IMG/VR virus record: IMGVR_UViG_3300043395_002975
Span: 1-20,591 of that record
DNA: 20,591 nt
Reading direction: 5' to 3' (one strand)
Origin: a virus
The position numbers and the translations under genes are program-made. The first letter of the stretch is position 1. Every line of letters begins with the position of its first letter. The notes under the pieces are model-generated. The model ran no database searches, was not told the DNA's origin, and worked only from the letters and a program-made list of their open reading frames with translations. This document shows, in pieces, positions 8,885 through 16,941 of this stretch.

Positions 8885-9111
8885 ACGCTGAAGACCCGAA
8901 GTCCGAAAACGTTGGGCCGGAGCCCGAAACGAGCGTGTTGGAGGGGGAGGCTCCGCCGCCTCCCCCCGAACCTGAACTCAAGTGGGAGTACAAGGAGACC
9001 CTACCGATCAACGACCGGATGAAGGACGTGATCAAAGCAACGATCAAAGCCAGCGAGTGTCAGCTTGAAATCATGCGTAGAAAGCTGAAGAAGCTCCAAT
9101 ACGGGAGCTAG
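8881..9111 (+). CDS. Small Pro/Glu-rich protein, 76 aa
   Basis: I place the start at ATG 8881, which overlaps the stop of the giant gene as ATGA. The same frame is open upstream to 8758, but that stretch is inside the giant gene's coding region. The N-terminal half is acidic and Pro-rich (GEAPPPPPEPELKW) and probably disordered. The C-terminal ~35 residues look like one amphipathic basic helix (NDRMKDVIKATIKASECQLE, then IMRRKLKKLQYGS). There is no strong Shine-Dalgarno, so expression probably depends on translational coupling. No family is recognised. A linker, clamp or assembly helper for its two large neighbours is a reasonable guess from size and place only. Confidence 0.65.
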   Translation: MNAEDPKSENVGPEPETSVLEGEAPPPPPEPELKWEYKETLPINDRMKDVIKATIKASECQLEIMRRKLKKLQYGS

Positions 9112-9116
9112 GGTAG

Positions 9117-11318
9117 ATGGCATCGAATCTCACGTGGCGGTCCTTTAGCTTCCAGATCCCGGCGCAAGACCTGCTGGAGAGCGTCCGAGGTGTCCTCGAA
9201 ACTCTCCTGATCTTCCTGGAGATCCTAAAAACGATCCTGGAGACCGTCAAAATCTTCCTGATCGACTTCGGCAACCCGATCAGGGCCCTCGTCGAGATTC
9301 TCATCAAGCAGATCCTCGACCTCTTTGAGAGCTTGAAGAAGACAGGTTTTTATGGCTACTACGACATCCCTGATCCTGTAAAGGACCCGAATCTCCTCCG
9401 CCAAACGGGCGGCTACTCTGCATTCATCCAGCGCTTCAAGGGCTCCTTAGTTGACGGCAAGGATTCGAATCGTCCGCAGCCGGTCTCCGGGCTCACGAAG
9501 AGCGGGTTCATTCTCTTCGCCGTCGATGCCGACAACGCTTTCACCGTGCTCCGGCTGATCCGCACGCTCCTTCGATTTTTTGGAAAGGAGTTGTTGTCCC
9601 CCCGATACGGACCACCAGCGAACGTGAAGGCACTGCCAATTGGGTCCAAGGGAGATCCGATCTTGGCCCTTGCCGATGTCTTCTCGGACCAACCTAAGGC
9701 AATCGCGATCGAATGGTCCCTACCGACGAATCAACAGCCGCCGGACTCTGGATTCAGTGACGTAGTTGCGTCCGTTGGAATGGAACTCATCCCCCCAAAG
9801 TTTTTGATCGAAAGGGCGGAAATTCCGGTTACAAATGAGATTGATGTCGATCAGCTTCTCGTTGCGGATGCTGCTGGCATCGTGACGATAAACTATACAA
9901 CGGATTTCGAGGCCAACGGGAAGCCGGGTAAGAAACTAAAGCGGACCGTGCGAGTCACTGATGATTACGAAGACCCCTTCATCAAGTTCCAGAAGTACAC
10001 GGTAGTCTCGACCACTTCGAGCACGGCAACGTTCATTCTTGGGCAACTCGGGACGTTTAGATACATCGACAATGATGTCGAATTCGACAAGGTGTACCGT
10101 TACCGAGTCCGGGCCTTTAGTGGTGACCTCAAAATAGACGGGACCACTGTCGAGTTCGACACTCCTAAAAGGAAGGATCCTAACTCAGACACCTGGATCA
10201 TTAAGTGGCCGGGAACGGATGCTGCACACCCCCCGACCATGGGTCGAGGATCAGGAATTGTCACGACTCGTCTCGCGAAGATCCCCGCGAATTTTGATGT
10301 GATCAGTGCTCTCACGAATCTCTTCCAAACCGCGTTCTCCCTGAATTTCCACCTGCCATTGAGCCCTGATGAGAAATTCGACGGCAACGGCGATCCGGTC
10401 GCACCGACCACAGCAGTAGCGATTGGTAAGGGCTCACTTCAGAGGCAGGCTTCTGGTGTTAGTGGTCTGACAAACCTCCCGTTCTTCGGGAAGTCTGCTG
10501 CCAAGGCCCTCTCTCCGGCAGAAGCCGACCCATCACGGTTTGGGCGAAACTCCATCAATCAGAAGCCCCTGGAACACCCGTGGCAGGTGGGGTTCGTGTG
10601 GCGGCAAGCAGCGCGTTTGACGAACACCGTCGCGTCTGCGTTGCTAGAGAACGGGACCGGGACGATCGAGTCGTTCCGCACGATGATGCAAGGGCCGCTT
10701 CCTGCGGGAAGCGTCTCAATCAAGGGCTTCGAGAACTCCCAAACGATCGAGAAGCTCTGCAAGACGCTCGTCGAGGTTCAGCCGGACGGGACAGTCTCCT
10801 ATGCAGGCTCCGTGAGGTACGGCGAGGCGTATGGGGACGCCATTTTCCGTAAGAACGTCCTCTTCGCCGTGAACTTTGTCACGAGTTTCACCCTCGGGGG
10901 TGTTCCGCCGGATTGGGTCCGGATCAGTCTGCTCCGCGATGTCATCCCGTGGTCGGCCAAGATTCTCTACGACCTGATCGCCAAGATCCAAGCCCTTGTG
11001 GACGCGTTCAAGGGGGTCATGAATGAGATCCTTGCGTTCATCGACCTGCTAATCCGGAAGATCGACATCCTGGAGAGATTCATTCAATACCTAATCTCTC
11101 TCTTGGATTTCGTTCTCAGCCTTCAGATTGGGGCGTACATCCTCTTTCTACCCGAAACGAGCGGGGACGTGAACCAGTGGTTCCAGCTCATTGACTCGGC
11201 AGGGGGGACCAAGCCCCCGTCGGGTCCAGGCGGCTTCACGTGCGGCACGGCCATCGCGTACGTAGGAGCAGACGTCGAATCGCTTGTTACCCCACTGAAG
11301 CTCATCTTCGGCGGATAA
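9117..11318 (+). CDS. Tail structural protein with helical ends and FN3-like middle, 733 aa
   Basis: ATG 9117 lies five bases after the preceding stop, with GGGAG at about 9103-9107 upstream. Residues 17-75 form a long, strongly amphipathic helix rich in L and I with regular charges (LLIFLEILKTILETVKIFL). Residues 255-345 resemble a fibronectin-III or Ig-like sandwich, including YRYRVRAFSGD near 327. About residues 605-695 are again long amphipathic helices (AKIQALVDAFKGVMNEILAF). The tail after that is Gly/Pro-rich (GGTKPPSGPGGFTCG). The hydrophobic helices could pack in a coiled-coil bundle or meet a membrane; charges interrupt them too often for ordinary transmembrane segments. It lies among baseplate genes, so a virion role is likely. 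The family is not recognised. Confidence 0.75.
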   Translation: MASNLTWRSFSFQIPAQDLLESVRGVLETLLIFLEILKTILETVKIFLIDFGNPIRALVEILIKQILDLFESLKKTGFYGYYDIPDPVKDPNLLRQTGGYSAFIQRFKGSLVDGKDSNRPQPVSGLTKSGFILFAVDADNAFTVLRLIRTLLRFFGKELLSPRYGPPANVKALPIGSKGDPILALADVFSDQPKAIAIEWSLPTNQQPPDSGFSDVVASVGMELIPPKFLIERAEIPVTNEIDVDQLLVADAAGIVTINYTTDFEANGKPGKKLKRTVRVTDDYEDPFIKFQKYTVVSTTSSTATFILGQLGTFRYIDNDVEFDKVYRYRVRAFSGDLKIDGTTVEFDTPKRKDPNSDTWIIKWPGTDAAHPPTMGRGSGIVTTRLAKIPANFDVISALTNLFQTAFSLNFHLPLSPDEKFDGNGDPVAPTTAVAIGKGSLQRQASGVSGLTNLPFFGKSAAKALSPAEADPSRFGRNSINQKPLEHPWQVGFVWRQAARLTNTVASALLENGTGTIESFRTMMQGPLPAGSVSIKGFENSQTIEKLCKTLVEVQPDGTVSYAGSVRYGEAYGDAIFRKNVLFAVNFVTSFTLGGVPPDWVRISLLRDVIPWSAKILYDLIAKIQALVDAFKGVMNEILAFIDLLIRKIDILERFIQYLISLLDFVLSLQIGAYILFLPETSGDVNQWFQLIDSAGGTKPPSGPGGFTCGTAIAYVGADVESLVTPLKLIFGG

Positions 11319-11345
11319 GCATCTTGTTACCCCCGGTATAAAGAC

Positions 11346-12086
11346 ATGGCCTTCGATTGGTTAGGCACGTTCAATCAAGCGCAGTTTGACCGGCTGGCAA
11401 AGTTCGCCACCGATCAGCGTAAGGACATCCAGGCTCGGATCCAGCACTTGGAGGCCGAAGTCAATCGCGTCGGAGTGCTCTCGTTTTCCTACAACACTGG
11501 TGGTATCCCACAAGGGTACACCGTCTCACCTACCACCTCGTATGTAGCTCGTCTTCTTGCGGCGTACGAGGTTTTGGGGGGCGACGCGTTTTTCGACCTC
11601 AACGTTCGTAGTGCCAATCAGCCTGTTTTCTTGCTTCGCACGGACGAAACAGTGCCGGCGCAGATGCTTTCGAACGGTGAAGTTCTGGGGGCCCCCGGAA
11701 AGGCGGATGCCCCGTCCGCTGTCTATGTGCAGCAAGCGAAGGCCTGGATGCAGGACGCGCTCGATTACCGTCGTGAGTATTTAGAGCGGAAGATCCGGCG
11801 AATGCTGGACTACGTTGACCAGCTTCAAAGCGAGATAGCTCTGCTCAAGAAGATCGACCTCGGTGAAGAGATTCGGGGATCGCTTGATTCGATTATCAAG
11901 GGCGTTCAGCAGCTCATCGATGATCCCAACTACCGCGCCACACCCAAGGAGGGCGACGCGTTCAACAAGAAAGGGCATGCACCTTTCGCTTCATACGAAC
12001 CGGGTCCGAAAGGGAGCGAAGCACAGACCTTCCAACGCGGGTACAGCGGCGTGCAGGAGCCGGGATCCAGGGGAGGCACGACGTGA
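11346..12086 (+). CDS. Coiled-coil structural protein, 246 aa
   Basis: The gene starts at ATG 11346, 27 bases after the preceding stop, with no clear Shine-Dalgarno. Residues 8-45 are helical (FDRLAKFATDQRKDIQARIQ). Residues ~125-195 form a long charged helix or coiled coil (YRREYLERKIRRMLDYVDQL). A mixed beta region lies between them. The last ~50 residues are Gly/Pro/charge-rich and probably disordered (EPGPKGSEAQTFQRGYSG). Its stop overlaps the next start as GTGA, next to the gp25-like gene. No family is recognised. Helical ends flanking a small domain, and the position, suggest a baseplate connector or wedge partner. Confidence 0.7.
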   Translation: MAFDWLGTFNQAQFDRLAKFATDQRKDIQARIQHLEAEVNRVGVLSFSYNTGGIPQGYTVSPTTSYVARLLAAYEVLGGDAFFDLNVRSANQPVFLLRTDETVPAQMLSNGEVLGAPGKADAPSAVYVQQAKAWMQDALDYRREYLERKIRRMLDYVDQLQSEIALLKKIDLGEEIRGSLDSIIKGVQQLIDDPNYRATPKEGDAFNKKGHAPFASYEPGPKGSEAQTFQRGYSGVQEPGSRGGTT

Positions 12087-13222
12087 GCTACGATCGTCAA
12101 ATCGACCAGATGTGCCCACACGTTATTCTTCAGGAAGCGCTTTTCCTGGACGATGACAGCATGACCGTGCGCCCGATACGGCCGATTGCAACGGCGTCTT
12201 CGGTGGCCGTGCGACTCAACGGCGCCGTCGATATTCCTTCGCCGGGTGTCAAAGTACCTGCACAAGTTACGGGTAGCCGTTCTGGTCCGTACACCATTCA
12301 AGTAGGGGTCAACGACAAGGTTGTGCTCAGGGTAGGGGTGGGAAACGATCAGGTCGTGACGCTTCCAGCGGCGAAAGACATCACGGCGGCGCAGATCATC
12401 GACACCTTAAACAAGTCCGTTCAAGGCATGTTCTTCGCGGCATCTGGCCAACGCTTGCACATGAGGACGATGGCGTCCGGTCTCGCGGCGTGTGTGTTTG
12501 TCTCATCCGCCAGCACGTTCCTATCGACGGCTGGAATCGCGATCAACAAGGAGTACCGGGGCCGAGATGTCTTTCCGGGATGGACACTCGTCAACGACCC
12601 TACTATCCTTTCTGATCGGCCCCACAGGTCTATCCTCTTTGACCAGCCTCTCAAGGGCTACCAGGACTTTGTAGAGATCAATTACAACACCGTCAGGGAA
12701 GAGTGTCGTCGGTGCGGGGGCGTCGGAGTCGAGCACGACTGGCGGTACGGGGGTAACGGCGAGGTTGTCCGGGTCCGTGACGAGGCTCTGCTCGTTCAAG
12801 AAGTGCAGAAGATGATCTACACGCGCCGGGCATCGAATCCCTTCCATAACTGGATCGGGGCCGATTTACTCGACGTGGTAGGGCAGAAGCTCACGACGTC
12901 CGGATTCATCCAGAACTTCATCGTAAGCGACATTCAACAGGCGTTTCGTCGCTGGCAGGCGGTAAAGCGGAAGCAAGAAGACGAGGTCAACCAACAGGTC
13001 TCTGATAGAGAGTTCCCTTTTGCTCTTCAAGAGGTGGCTCTTTTGCCCCACAACCAGGATCCAACTATCCTTTTCGTTCGTGTCACGATTCAGAACAGGT
13101 CGACGGAGCCCGTGGTTCTTGAACGTGGTGTCCGGTTTCCTGTGCCGATTGATCTTGTTGAACCGAAAGCAGCCCAGGGTACCTTCCGCAACTCCCTGAC
13201 CGATTATGTCCTCGTCCAGTAA
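12083..13222 (+). CDS. Baseplate wedge protein with gp25/gpW-like C-terminus
   Basis: GTG 12083 is preceded by a strong AGGGGAGG site ending at 12076 and overlaps the upstream stop. Residues ~232-350 fit the gp25/P2-W pattern. There is a leading helix (ALLVQEVQKMIYTRRASNPF), WIGADLLDVVGQK, a second helix (IVSDIQQAFRRWQAVKRKQ), and two closing strands (ALQEVALLP, TILFVRVTIQNRS). The family is normally little over 100 residues; here ~230 extra residues precede it. In these, residues ~95-152 (DITAAQIIDTLN ... LSTAGI) resemble the small embedded domain seen in tail sheath and flagellar hook-associated proteins. Residues 208-211 form a lone CxxC in EECRRCGGVG. The family is a wedge subunit at the inner baseplate ring. 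Placement just before the J-like gene supports the call, which rests on pattern and gene order. Confidence 0.6.
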   Translation: MSYDRQIDQMCPHVILQEALFLDDDSMTVRPIRPIATASSVAVRLNGAVDIPSPGVKVPAQVTGSRSGPYTIQVGVNDKVVLRVGVGNDQVVTLPAAKDITAAQIIDTLNKSVQGMFFAASGQRLHMRTMASGLAACVFVSSASTFLSTAGIAINKEYRGRDVFPGWTLVNDPTILSDRPHRSILFDQPLKGYQDFVEINYNTVREECRRCGGVGVEHDWRYGGNGEVVRVRDEALLVQEVQKMIYTRRASNPFHNWIGADLLDVVGQKLTTSGFIQNFIVSDIQQAFRRWQAVKRKQEDEVNQQVSDREFPFALQEVALLPHNQDPTILFVRVTIQNRSTEPVVLERGVRFPVPIDLVEPKAAQGTFRNSLTDYVLVQ

Positions 13223-13234
13223 GAGGCTCATGAG

Positions 13235-16200
13235 ATGGCGACGGCACCCCAAATCAAACTTCGAGACGGTAGCGGCTTCACGCAAAGCCTGGTTTTCACG
13301 ACGAACCAGGACTTCGTAGTCCTTGAGGGTACAATCTCTGTCGACACGGCGGATGTCCAAGTCTCGATCAACGGTGGTCCGTTTGTCTCCGATGCCAATC
13401 TCGTCCGTCTAGACCTTCAAACGTTCACGCTACCAAATCCTTCGACGTACCCTTCAGGATTGCCTCTGGACATTGGTCTCAACACGATTGCCATCCGTAC
13501 CGTTGATATCGTTGGTAGCGTAAGCGCGCCCTCAACGGCAACGGTCACACGCGTTCAGAGCCTTCGGGATGTTGTCGCGGAGATCCCCTCGGGGGTTCAT
13601 GTTCGGCGACGTCGAGATGCCGTCGATCTCTTGGCGGCAAAACCGGCGCCTTTCGTGACCACGTCAAGCGGTGTGGCCATCACTCAACCTTCAATAACGA
13701 CGCTCATCGGGTTCAACTTCTATGCCTCGGATTCTCCGTCTGGGGGCACTACTGGCTATATTAAGATCAACGAAAAACCCGTCATCGCCTCGTCCGTGTA
13801 TGAGGAGTCCATTTTCACGGTCTTCGAAGACACGACCACGTGGTCGCAACTCACAGGGACAGGTGTCCGCATCGAAGTCGTCGAAGACGATAACTTCGAT
13901 GTTGTAACGGCCACTCGTTTGAACCAACGCTATAGCACCGTGTTGCTCACGGGGTCGTTGCGGTTCAAGAGCACGATCGAGAGCTTTCGGTTGACGGAGT
14001 TCGTCTCGTTCAGGCATTTCCGTAGTGGTGGACCCAACACGATCAACGCGGACCAGTTTGCCTCCGTCGCCGACACGAGTCCTCTCTACTACGTGGTCAC
14101 AGGTGTCTATTACGATCCGGTGACGAATGAAGAGGTCGAGACAAGCTATTCCCAAGAGGTCGTCGGCCTGCCCTTGATCATCGACACTGCCGTACGTGAC
14201 TTACCCACACGGACGAGTTTAGACGTAACCAGGGAATATATCCGGCAAGTCCTCATCGTCAACCGGGAGATCAGCCTGATCCCTGGGTCGACTACACGCG
14301 ATGTCAGCGTAGACCCGTTCGCGAGCGAGGCGGAACGACTTTGGTTCATCGTCGACTTCGTCCACCGAAGCGGCAGTTTCCTCACGCTCCTTCAGATCGA
14401 CGACGCGGATGGGAACGGTATTTCGGATCCGGTCGCCGGAAGTGCCTACAAGCAGGCGCTCAAAGCGGCTCTTGGTTTCTCGAACGACGATGCGGTTCAA
14501 ACCCTTATCGATCAGCAGTTCGGGAAGCTCGCAGCGAATGTCAACAAGACTAGGCTGCCGGGTAGGGCTGCCGTTGGGCAGGCGATCATCTACACGTCTA
14601 CTCGCCCAACCACAGACATCACCATTCCGGCGGGCACTTTCGTATCCACGGATGCAGATACGTCAAACAACCTTCCTTCGGTGCGGTTTCGTATCGGCGG
14701 ATCGTATATTCTCCCGGCAGCTAGTGCTGACGCGTTCTTCAACTTCGACACGAAGCGGTACGAAATCACCGTCGATATCGTCGCGGAGTCCATCGGAGAG
14801 ACGGGTAACCGTCCCGCTGGTACCATCAAGAACATTTCTGGCATCGCCGGTGTGTTCGTGACGAACACTTCCGCCACTGTTTTTGGTGCGGATCGAGAGT
14901 CCAATGCGGATCTCGCCGCGAGGGCGATGCTAGCGTTCGCCTCGGTAGATACCGGCACTGAGGGCGGGTATGCCTCGACTGCTGCCGAGCAAGTCGGAGT
15001 TATCAAGGCGAAGATCGTCAAGAGCGGCGACCCGCTCATGATGCGCGACTATGACGATGTTCGTCACAAGCATATCGGAGGGAAGGTTGACATTTGGGTC
15101 CAAGGTCTGCGAGAGCGCCAAGTCTCTGAGAGGTTTGCGTTTACTTTCGACATCGCCAAGGACATTATTTGCCAGATCGTCGACATCCCGACGCTAACGT
15201 TCAGGGTGCTGGACTCCCGTGTCACCCCCGATACCCCCATCGTTGAGATTCTCAACAACTTGAGCCAAGGCCTAGGTGTCCGAAACACGACGATCGGCCA
15301 AGATTATGACCTCACGGGCGTGTCGATCATCGATTACCGCACCTTCCAGCTCAACACAGCTATTTCTCAACCGACAACATCAACCGATGATGTGATCGTT
15401 GCAGACTATCGCTTCCGCGCAGTGAATCAGTTCCGATTTACGTTGCAGCCGGTTAGAAGGGTTGTTTCGGTCGTGGGTGAGGTCTCAGGCGCGTTGGACC
15501 CCACTCTAGGGTACAACCTCTACAAGACTGACGACCCTCTTCTCACGGGAGAGAGCACGATCGCGAAGGACTACCTTGCGATCAACCAGATCGATAACAT
15601 CCCGAGCGGTGATAGCATCTCCGTCAGTGCAGAGTCTCACGTGCTCATCGGGTTCGTGCAAGAGCCGCTCAACTCGATTGGAATTAACACGAAGACCATT
15701 CGTGTGTTCTCCGCGGATCGAACCATCGAATACGACGGTCCGACCGCGGCTGTTCCTGACTTTGAAATCATCGACGGAACCGCCACAACCCCTGTAAAGA
15801 TTGTGCGGACAGCTTCCTCCGAGATTCGGAACGGGGAGGCGGTCTCCGTTGACTATGCACATGACGAGAACTTCACTGTCGTCTATGTGATCAACGATGT
15901 GTTGCAGGAGCTTCAGCAGACTGTCGATGCCCGAAGGCACACGACAGCGGATGTGTTGGTCAAGCAGTCCGTAGATAACAAGATCGACATTGAAAACACC
16001 GTGCAGCTCACCAAGGGTGCGTCCAAGGATCGTGTCGACCCGGCGATTCGGTCCAACGTGAGCACTGAACTGGATAGGAAGACGATTGGACAGGGCCTTT
16101 CTCAATCGGACGTAATCCGCACCGTCGACAGCACGGATGGTGTTAACTTCTCTCCGGTACCCTATGCACGGTTGGCGTACGCGGACGGGTCCAGGAAGCT

Positions 16201-16696
16201 CAGAGAAACCGTGCTCTCGACGTTCACGCGGGTGGGATCCCTCGACCTTGGGGCGAACCGCGCATACCTGCTATCCAACCCGTTACAGTACCCGACAACA
16301 GACGGGGGCGGTCAAGCGACAGAGCACAGGGGTGTCTTCCAGGATGACGAGGCTATGAATCTCTCATCTGCCCTTGCGTCCGTGTGTTCTCTTGCCAACC
16401 AAGCCTTCATCATTGGCTCTGGGGGTGCCCTCATCCAAGGGTACTCAGACGACACAACGCTGACCAACGCGGGCTTTACCACGTCGGAGGATCGAGCGGA
16501 AGAGAGGCTTCGTCGAACGGCGAATCACATCGTTGTGTCGCTCTCGGGTGCGGGTACCCCGCCTGATGAACCAACGAATCACAAGTATGCCGTGAGTTAT
16601 ATCATTCGTGGAGACAGTGGTGCCCACGACATCACGGCTTCCGACGTTGAGACCATTGCGCTTGGCGGCCTCACTATCACGTTCAGGACGGCGTAA
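13235..16696 (+). CDS. Baseplate J-like (gp6-type) wedge protein, 1153 aa
   Basis: ATG 13235 has GAGG at 13223-13226. Residues 1-105 look like an Ig/FN3-type sandwich (VQVSINGGPFVSD, GLNTIAIRTVDIVG). Residues ~320-625 carry the baseplate J signature: helix, PGSTTRDVSVDPFASEAERL, a long helical stretch, TIPAGTFVSTDAD, GNRPAGTIKNISGI, ESNADLAARAMLAF, and TGTEGGYASTAAEQVGVIKA. Further beta-rich domains follow to the end, about 500 residues. P2 gpJ is near 300 residues and T4 gp6 near 660, so this is an enlarged version with extra N- and C-terminal domains. The known role is to form the ring joining wedges around the tail tube and drive the baseplate conformational change. Its stop overlaps the next start as TAATG. 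Confidence 0.85.
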   Translation: MATAPQIKLRDGSGFTQSLVFTTNQDFVVLEGTISVDTADVQVSINGGPFVSDANLVRLDLQTFTLPNPSTYPSGLPLDIGLNTIAIRTVDIVGSVSAPSTATVTRVQSLRDVVAEIPSGVHVRRRRDAVDLLAAKPAPFVTTSSGVAITQPSITTLIGFNFYASDSPSGGTTGYIKINEKPVIASSVYEESIFTVFEDTTTWSQLTGTGVRIEVVEDDNFDVVTATRLNQRYSTVLLTGSLRFKSTIESFRLTEFVSFRHFRSGGPNTINADQFASVADTSPLYYVVTGVYYDPVTNEEVETSYSQEVVGLPLIIDTAVRDLPTRTSLDVTREYIRQVLIVNREISLIPGSTTRDVSVDPFASEAERLWFIVDFVHRSGSFLTLLQIDDADGNGISDPVAGSAYKQALKAALGFSNDDAVQTLIDQQFGKLAANVNKTRLPGRAAVGQAIIYTSTRPTTDITIPAGTFVSTDADTSNNLPSVRFRIGGSYILPAASADAFFNFDTKRYEITVDIVAESIGETGNRPAGTIKNISGIAGVFVTNTSATVFGADRESNADLAARAMLAFASVDTGTEGGYASTAAEQVGVIKAKIVKSGDPLMMRDYDDVRHKHIGGKVDIWVQGLRERQVSERFAFTFDIAKDIICQIVDIPTLTFRVLDSRVTPDTPIVEILNNLSQGLGVRNTTIGQDYDLTGVSIIDYRTFQLNTAISQPTTSTDDVIVADYRFRAVNQFRFTLQPVRRVVSVVGEVSGALDPTLGYNLYKTDDPLLTGESTIAKDYLAINQIDNIPSGDSISVSAESHVLIGFVQEPLNSIGINTKTIRVFSADRTIEYDGPTAAVPDFEIIDGTATTPVKIVRTASSEIRNGEAVSVDYAHDENFTVVYVINDVLQELQQTVDARRHTTADVLVKQSVDNKIDIENTVQLTKGASKDRVDPAIRSNVSTELDRKTIGQGLSQSDVIRTVDSTDGVNFSPVPYARLAYADGSRKLRETVLSTFTRVGSLDLGANRAYLLSNPLQYPTTDGGGQATEHRGVFQDDEAMNLSSALASVCSLANQAFIIGSGGALIQGYSDDTTLTNAGFTTSEDRAEERLRRTANHIVVSLSGAGTPPDEPTNHKYAVSYIIRGDSGAHDITASDVETIALGGLTITFRTA

Positions 16697-16941
16697 TGGC
16701 TCGCTTCACCAAGGACCCCACGCCTTCCCTTGCCGCAGTGATAAGCACCTCCTTACGAGGGAAGCTCGGGGAACAGAGTCATCCCTTCCGACGTGACCTA
16801 TCAACGACCGCCATCCTCCAACTAATCTCGGAAAGGGTCACCAGGAAACAGATTACTCTGGAGTTAAACACGGCCGTTGGGACAATCTCAAAGCGACTGC
16901 ATGCGAGAGTTCTCGAAGCGAAAAAAATGGGGGCGTTGTAA
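16696..16941 (+). CDS. Small helix-turn-helix-like protein in the baseplate operon
   Basis: ATG 16696 shares one base with the stop of the J-like gene (TAATG); AGGA at 16685-16688 is a fitting ribosome site. The 81-residue product has a basic N-terminus (SLRGKLGEQSHPFRRDL). A typical HTH pattern follows over residues ~37-72: TAILQLISERVTRKQITLEL, then NTAVGTISKRLHARVLEAKK. This matches the ilxLixxxxTxxqIAxeLxxsxxTVxxRL pattern of LuxR/sigma-region-4-type HTHs, and resembles the HTH segments of the endonuclease at 18759-19733. The gene stop TAA is immediately followed, in the same frame, by the ATG of the next gene. A DNA-binding regulator is unusual here; a degenerate endonuclease remnant or a small structural helix bundle are alternatives. 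Confidence 0.65.
   Translation: MARFTKDPTPSLAAVISTSLRGKLGEQSHPFRRDLSTTAILQLISERVTRKQITLELNTAVGTISKRLHARVLEAKKMGAL

Noticed and set aside
14409-14861. 150-codon + strand ORF in another frame of the J-like gene
   Set aside because: The product is a Ser/Arg-rich out-of-frame shadow across the conserved J core, with no ribosome site of its own.
16918-16930. A7 run as a programmed frameshift site
   Set aside because: The codon phase is GCG AAA AAA ATG, not the X-XXY-YYZ phase needed for classical -1 slippage, and the -1 frame leads only into a shadow of the next gene.
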